Shown: positions 4,768 through 5,114 of the stretch, piece after piece
Layout of the letters: the number at the start of each line of letters is the position of its first letter
Position numbering within the stretch: position 1 is the stretch's first letter
Source of the DNA: SIAJ01 sp036266155
Lineage (GTDB): Bacteria > Planctomycetota > Planctomycetia > Gemmatales > Gemmataceae
DNA: 5,114 nt
Reading direction: 5' to 3'
NCBI GenBank assembly: GCA_036266155.1
Contig: DATANR010000220.1
Span: 1 to 5,114, forward strand
Program-made: the position numbers and the translations under genes
The notes under the pieces: model-generated
Databases searched by the model: none
What the model was told of the DNA's origin: nothing
Seen by the model: the letters and a program-made list of their open reading frames with translations, nothing else

Positions 4768-5114
4768 ACAACACCCACAGCCCCTGACGAATGACAGTAT
4801 CATCGAGGGATGTATTTATCCGTTATCCACGCCGATTTCTAACGCGGAAGACCGACCAATGACCATCGCAAGTAGCGACATCCAGATGGCATCGCTCAAG
4901 TCAGGAACCTGCCGCCTCAGTCGTGTACTCGGCGAGGAAATTCAAAATACCTAAATAGGGGATAGGCTAACCCCGATGATCCGAATATGAGTTGGGAGTA
5001 CCAACAAATGACACCGCGCCATGCTTCAGAACACATACACGATCCGATATCGCAAGAACTTGGCGCACTCTTTGTTCAACAATTAACACTGCCACTTGAT
5101 GTTGAACACTAATA
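4768..5114. other. Right-hand region without a convincing gene
   Basis: No recognised protein or RNA is seen. A 41-codon frame at 4987-5112 (+) has no ribosome site and no family resemblance, and another frame over 4718-4954 crosses the vapB relic. TTATCCACG at 4823-4831 is one base off a DnaA box but stands alone. GGGG (4958-4961) and CCCC (4971-4974) could pair weakly. The one clear pattern is the inverted repeat at 5073-5108. Confidence 0.4.
5073..5108. repeat. Inverted repeat TGTTCAACA / TGTTGAACA at the window end
   Basis: The 9-bp arms at 5073-5081 and 5100-5108 are exact reverse complements with an 18-bp AT-rich gap. Each arm is itself nearly palindromic (TGTT-N-AACA), so the pair can also be read as a direct repeat spaced 27 bp centre to centre. 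This is the form of a tandem dimer-binding operator for a gene beyond the window, but nothing downstream is visible. Confidence 0.45.

Noticed and set aside
4603..4794. 63-codon plus-strand frame
   Set aside because: It is opposite the vapB relic, which explains the sequence through close homology to the intact antitoxin.
4823..4831. TTATCCACG as a DnaA box
   Set aside because: It has one mismatch and is isolated, far from the iterons, with no AT-rich partner; chance is likely.
4987..5112. 41-codon plus-strand frame with ATG start
   Set aside because: It has no ribosome site and no family resemblance, and it runs through the terminal inverted repeat; kept only as a possibility.

Overview
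The window looks like part of a GC-rich bacterial plasmid, or a plasmid-derived accessory region. The main evidence is the left end: the C-terminal part of a RepA_C-type replication initiator runs straight into an array of seven iterons, consensus DnaA boxes and an AT-rich block, which together form an iteron origin. The host cannot be named from the sequence. The cargo style (TIR fusion protein, CHC2 zinc-finger relic, VapBC pairs) recalls Planctomycetota or similar bacteria, but this is only a weak inference from memory.

Layout: 1-360 (+) 3' part of rep. 348-672 replication origin: iterons in two sequence classes, two perfect DnaA boxes in inverted 13-bp repeats, and an AT-rich element. 673-863 shows nothing convincing apart from one short hairpin. 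876-1524 (-) is an intact vapBC toxin-antitoxin operon with an extended -10 promoter, overlapping genes and terminator-like hairpins on both sides. 1763-2139 (+) is a frameshifted relic of a CHC2 zinc-finger (DnaG-like) protein. 2280-4241 (+) is the main gene, a 653-residue protein with an N-terminal TIR domain, a small alpha/beta adaptor-like domain, a predicted sensor region and a C-terminal domain resembling diadenylate cyclases (DAC/DisA_N). 4340-4767 (-) is a second vapBC locus, clearly homologous to the first but broken by a nonsense codon, frameshifts, a lost start and truncation. 4768-5114 holds no convincing gene; a TGTTSAACA inverted repeat lies at the very end.

How it fits together: the replicon core drives maintenance, and vapBC stabilises it by post-segregational killing or acts as an abortive defence. 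The TIR-DAC protein sits alone with its own start signals, between an intact and a dead vapBC. It is the most interesting item: one polypeptide appears to join a nucleotide-cyclase-like module to a TIR (NAD-hydrolysing) effector module. I infer a single-gene stress or anti-phage switch. Domain assignments outside the TIR part are from pattern recognition and were not checked against profiles.
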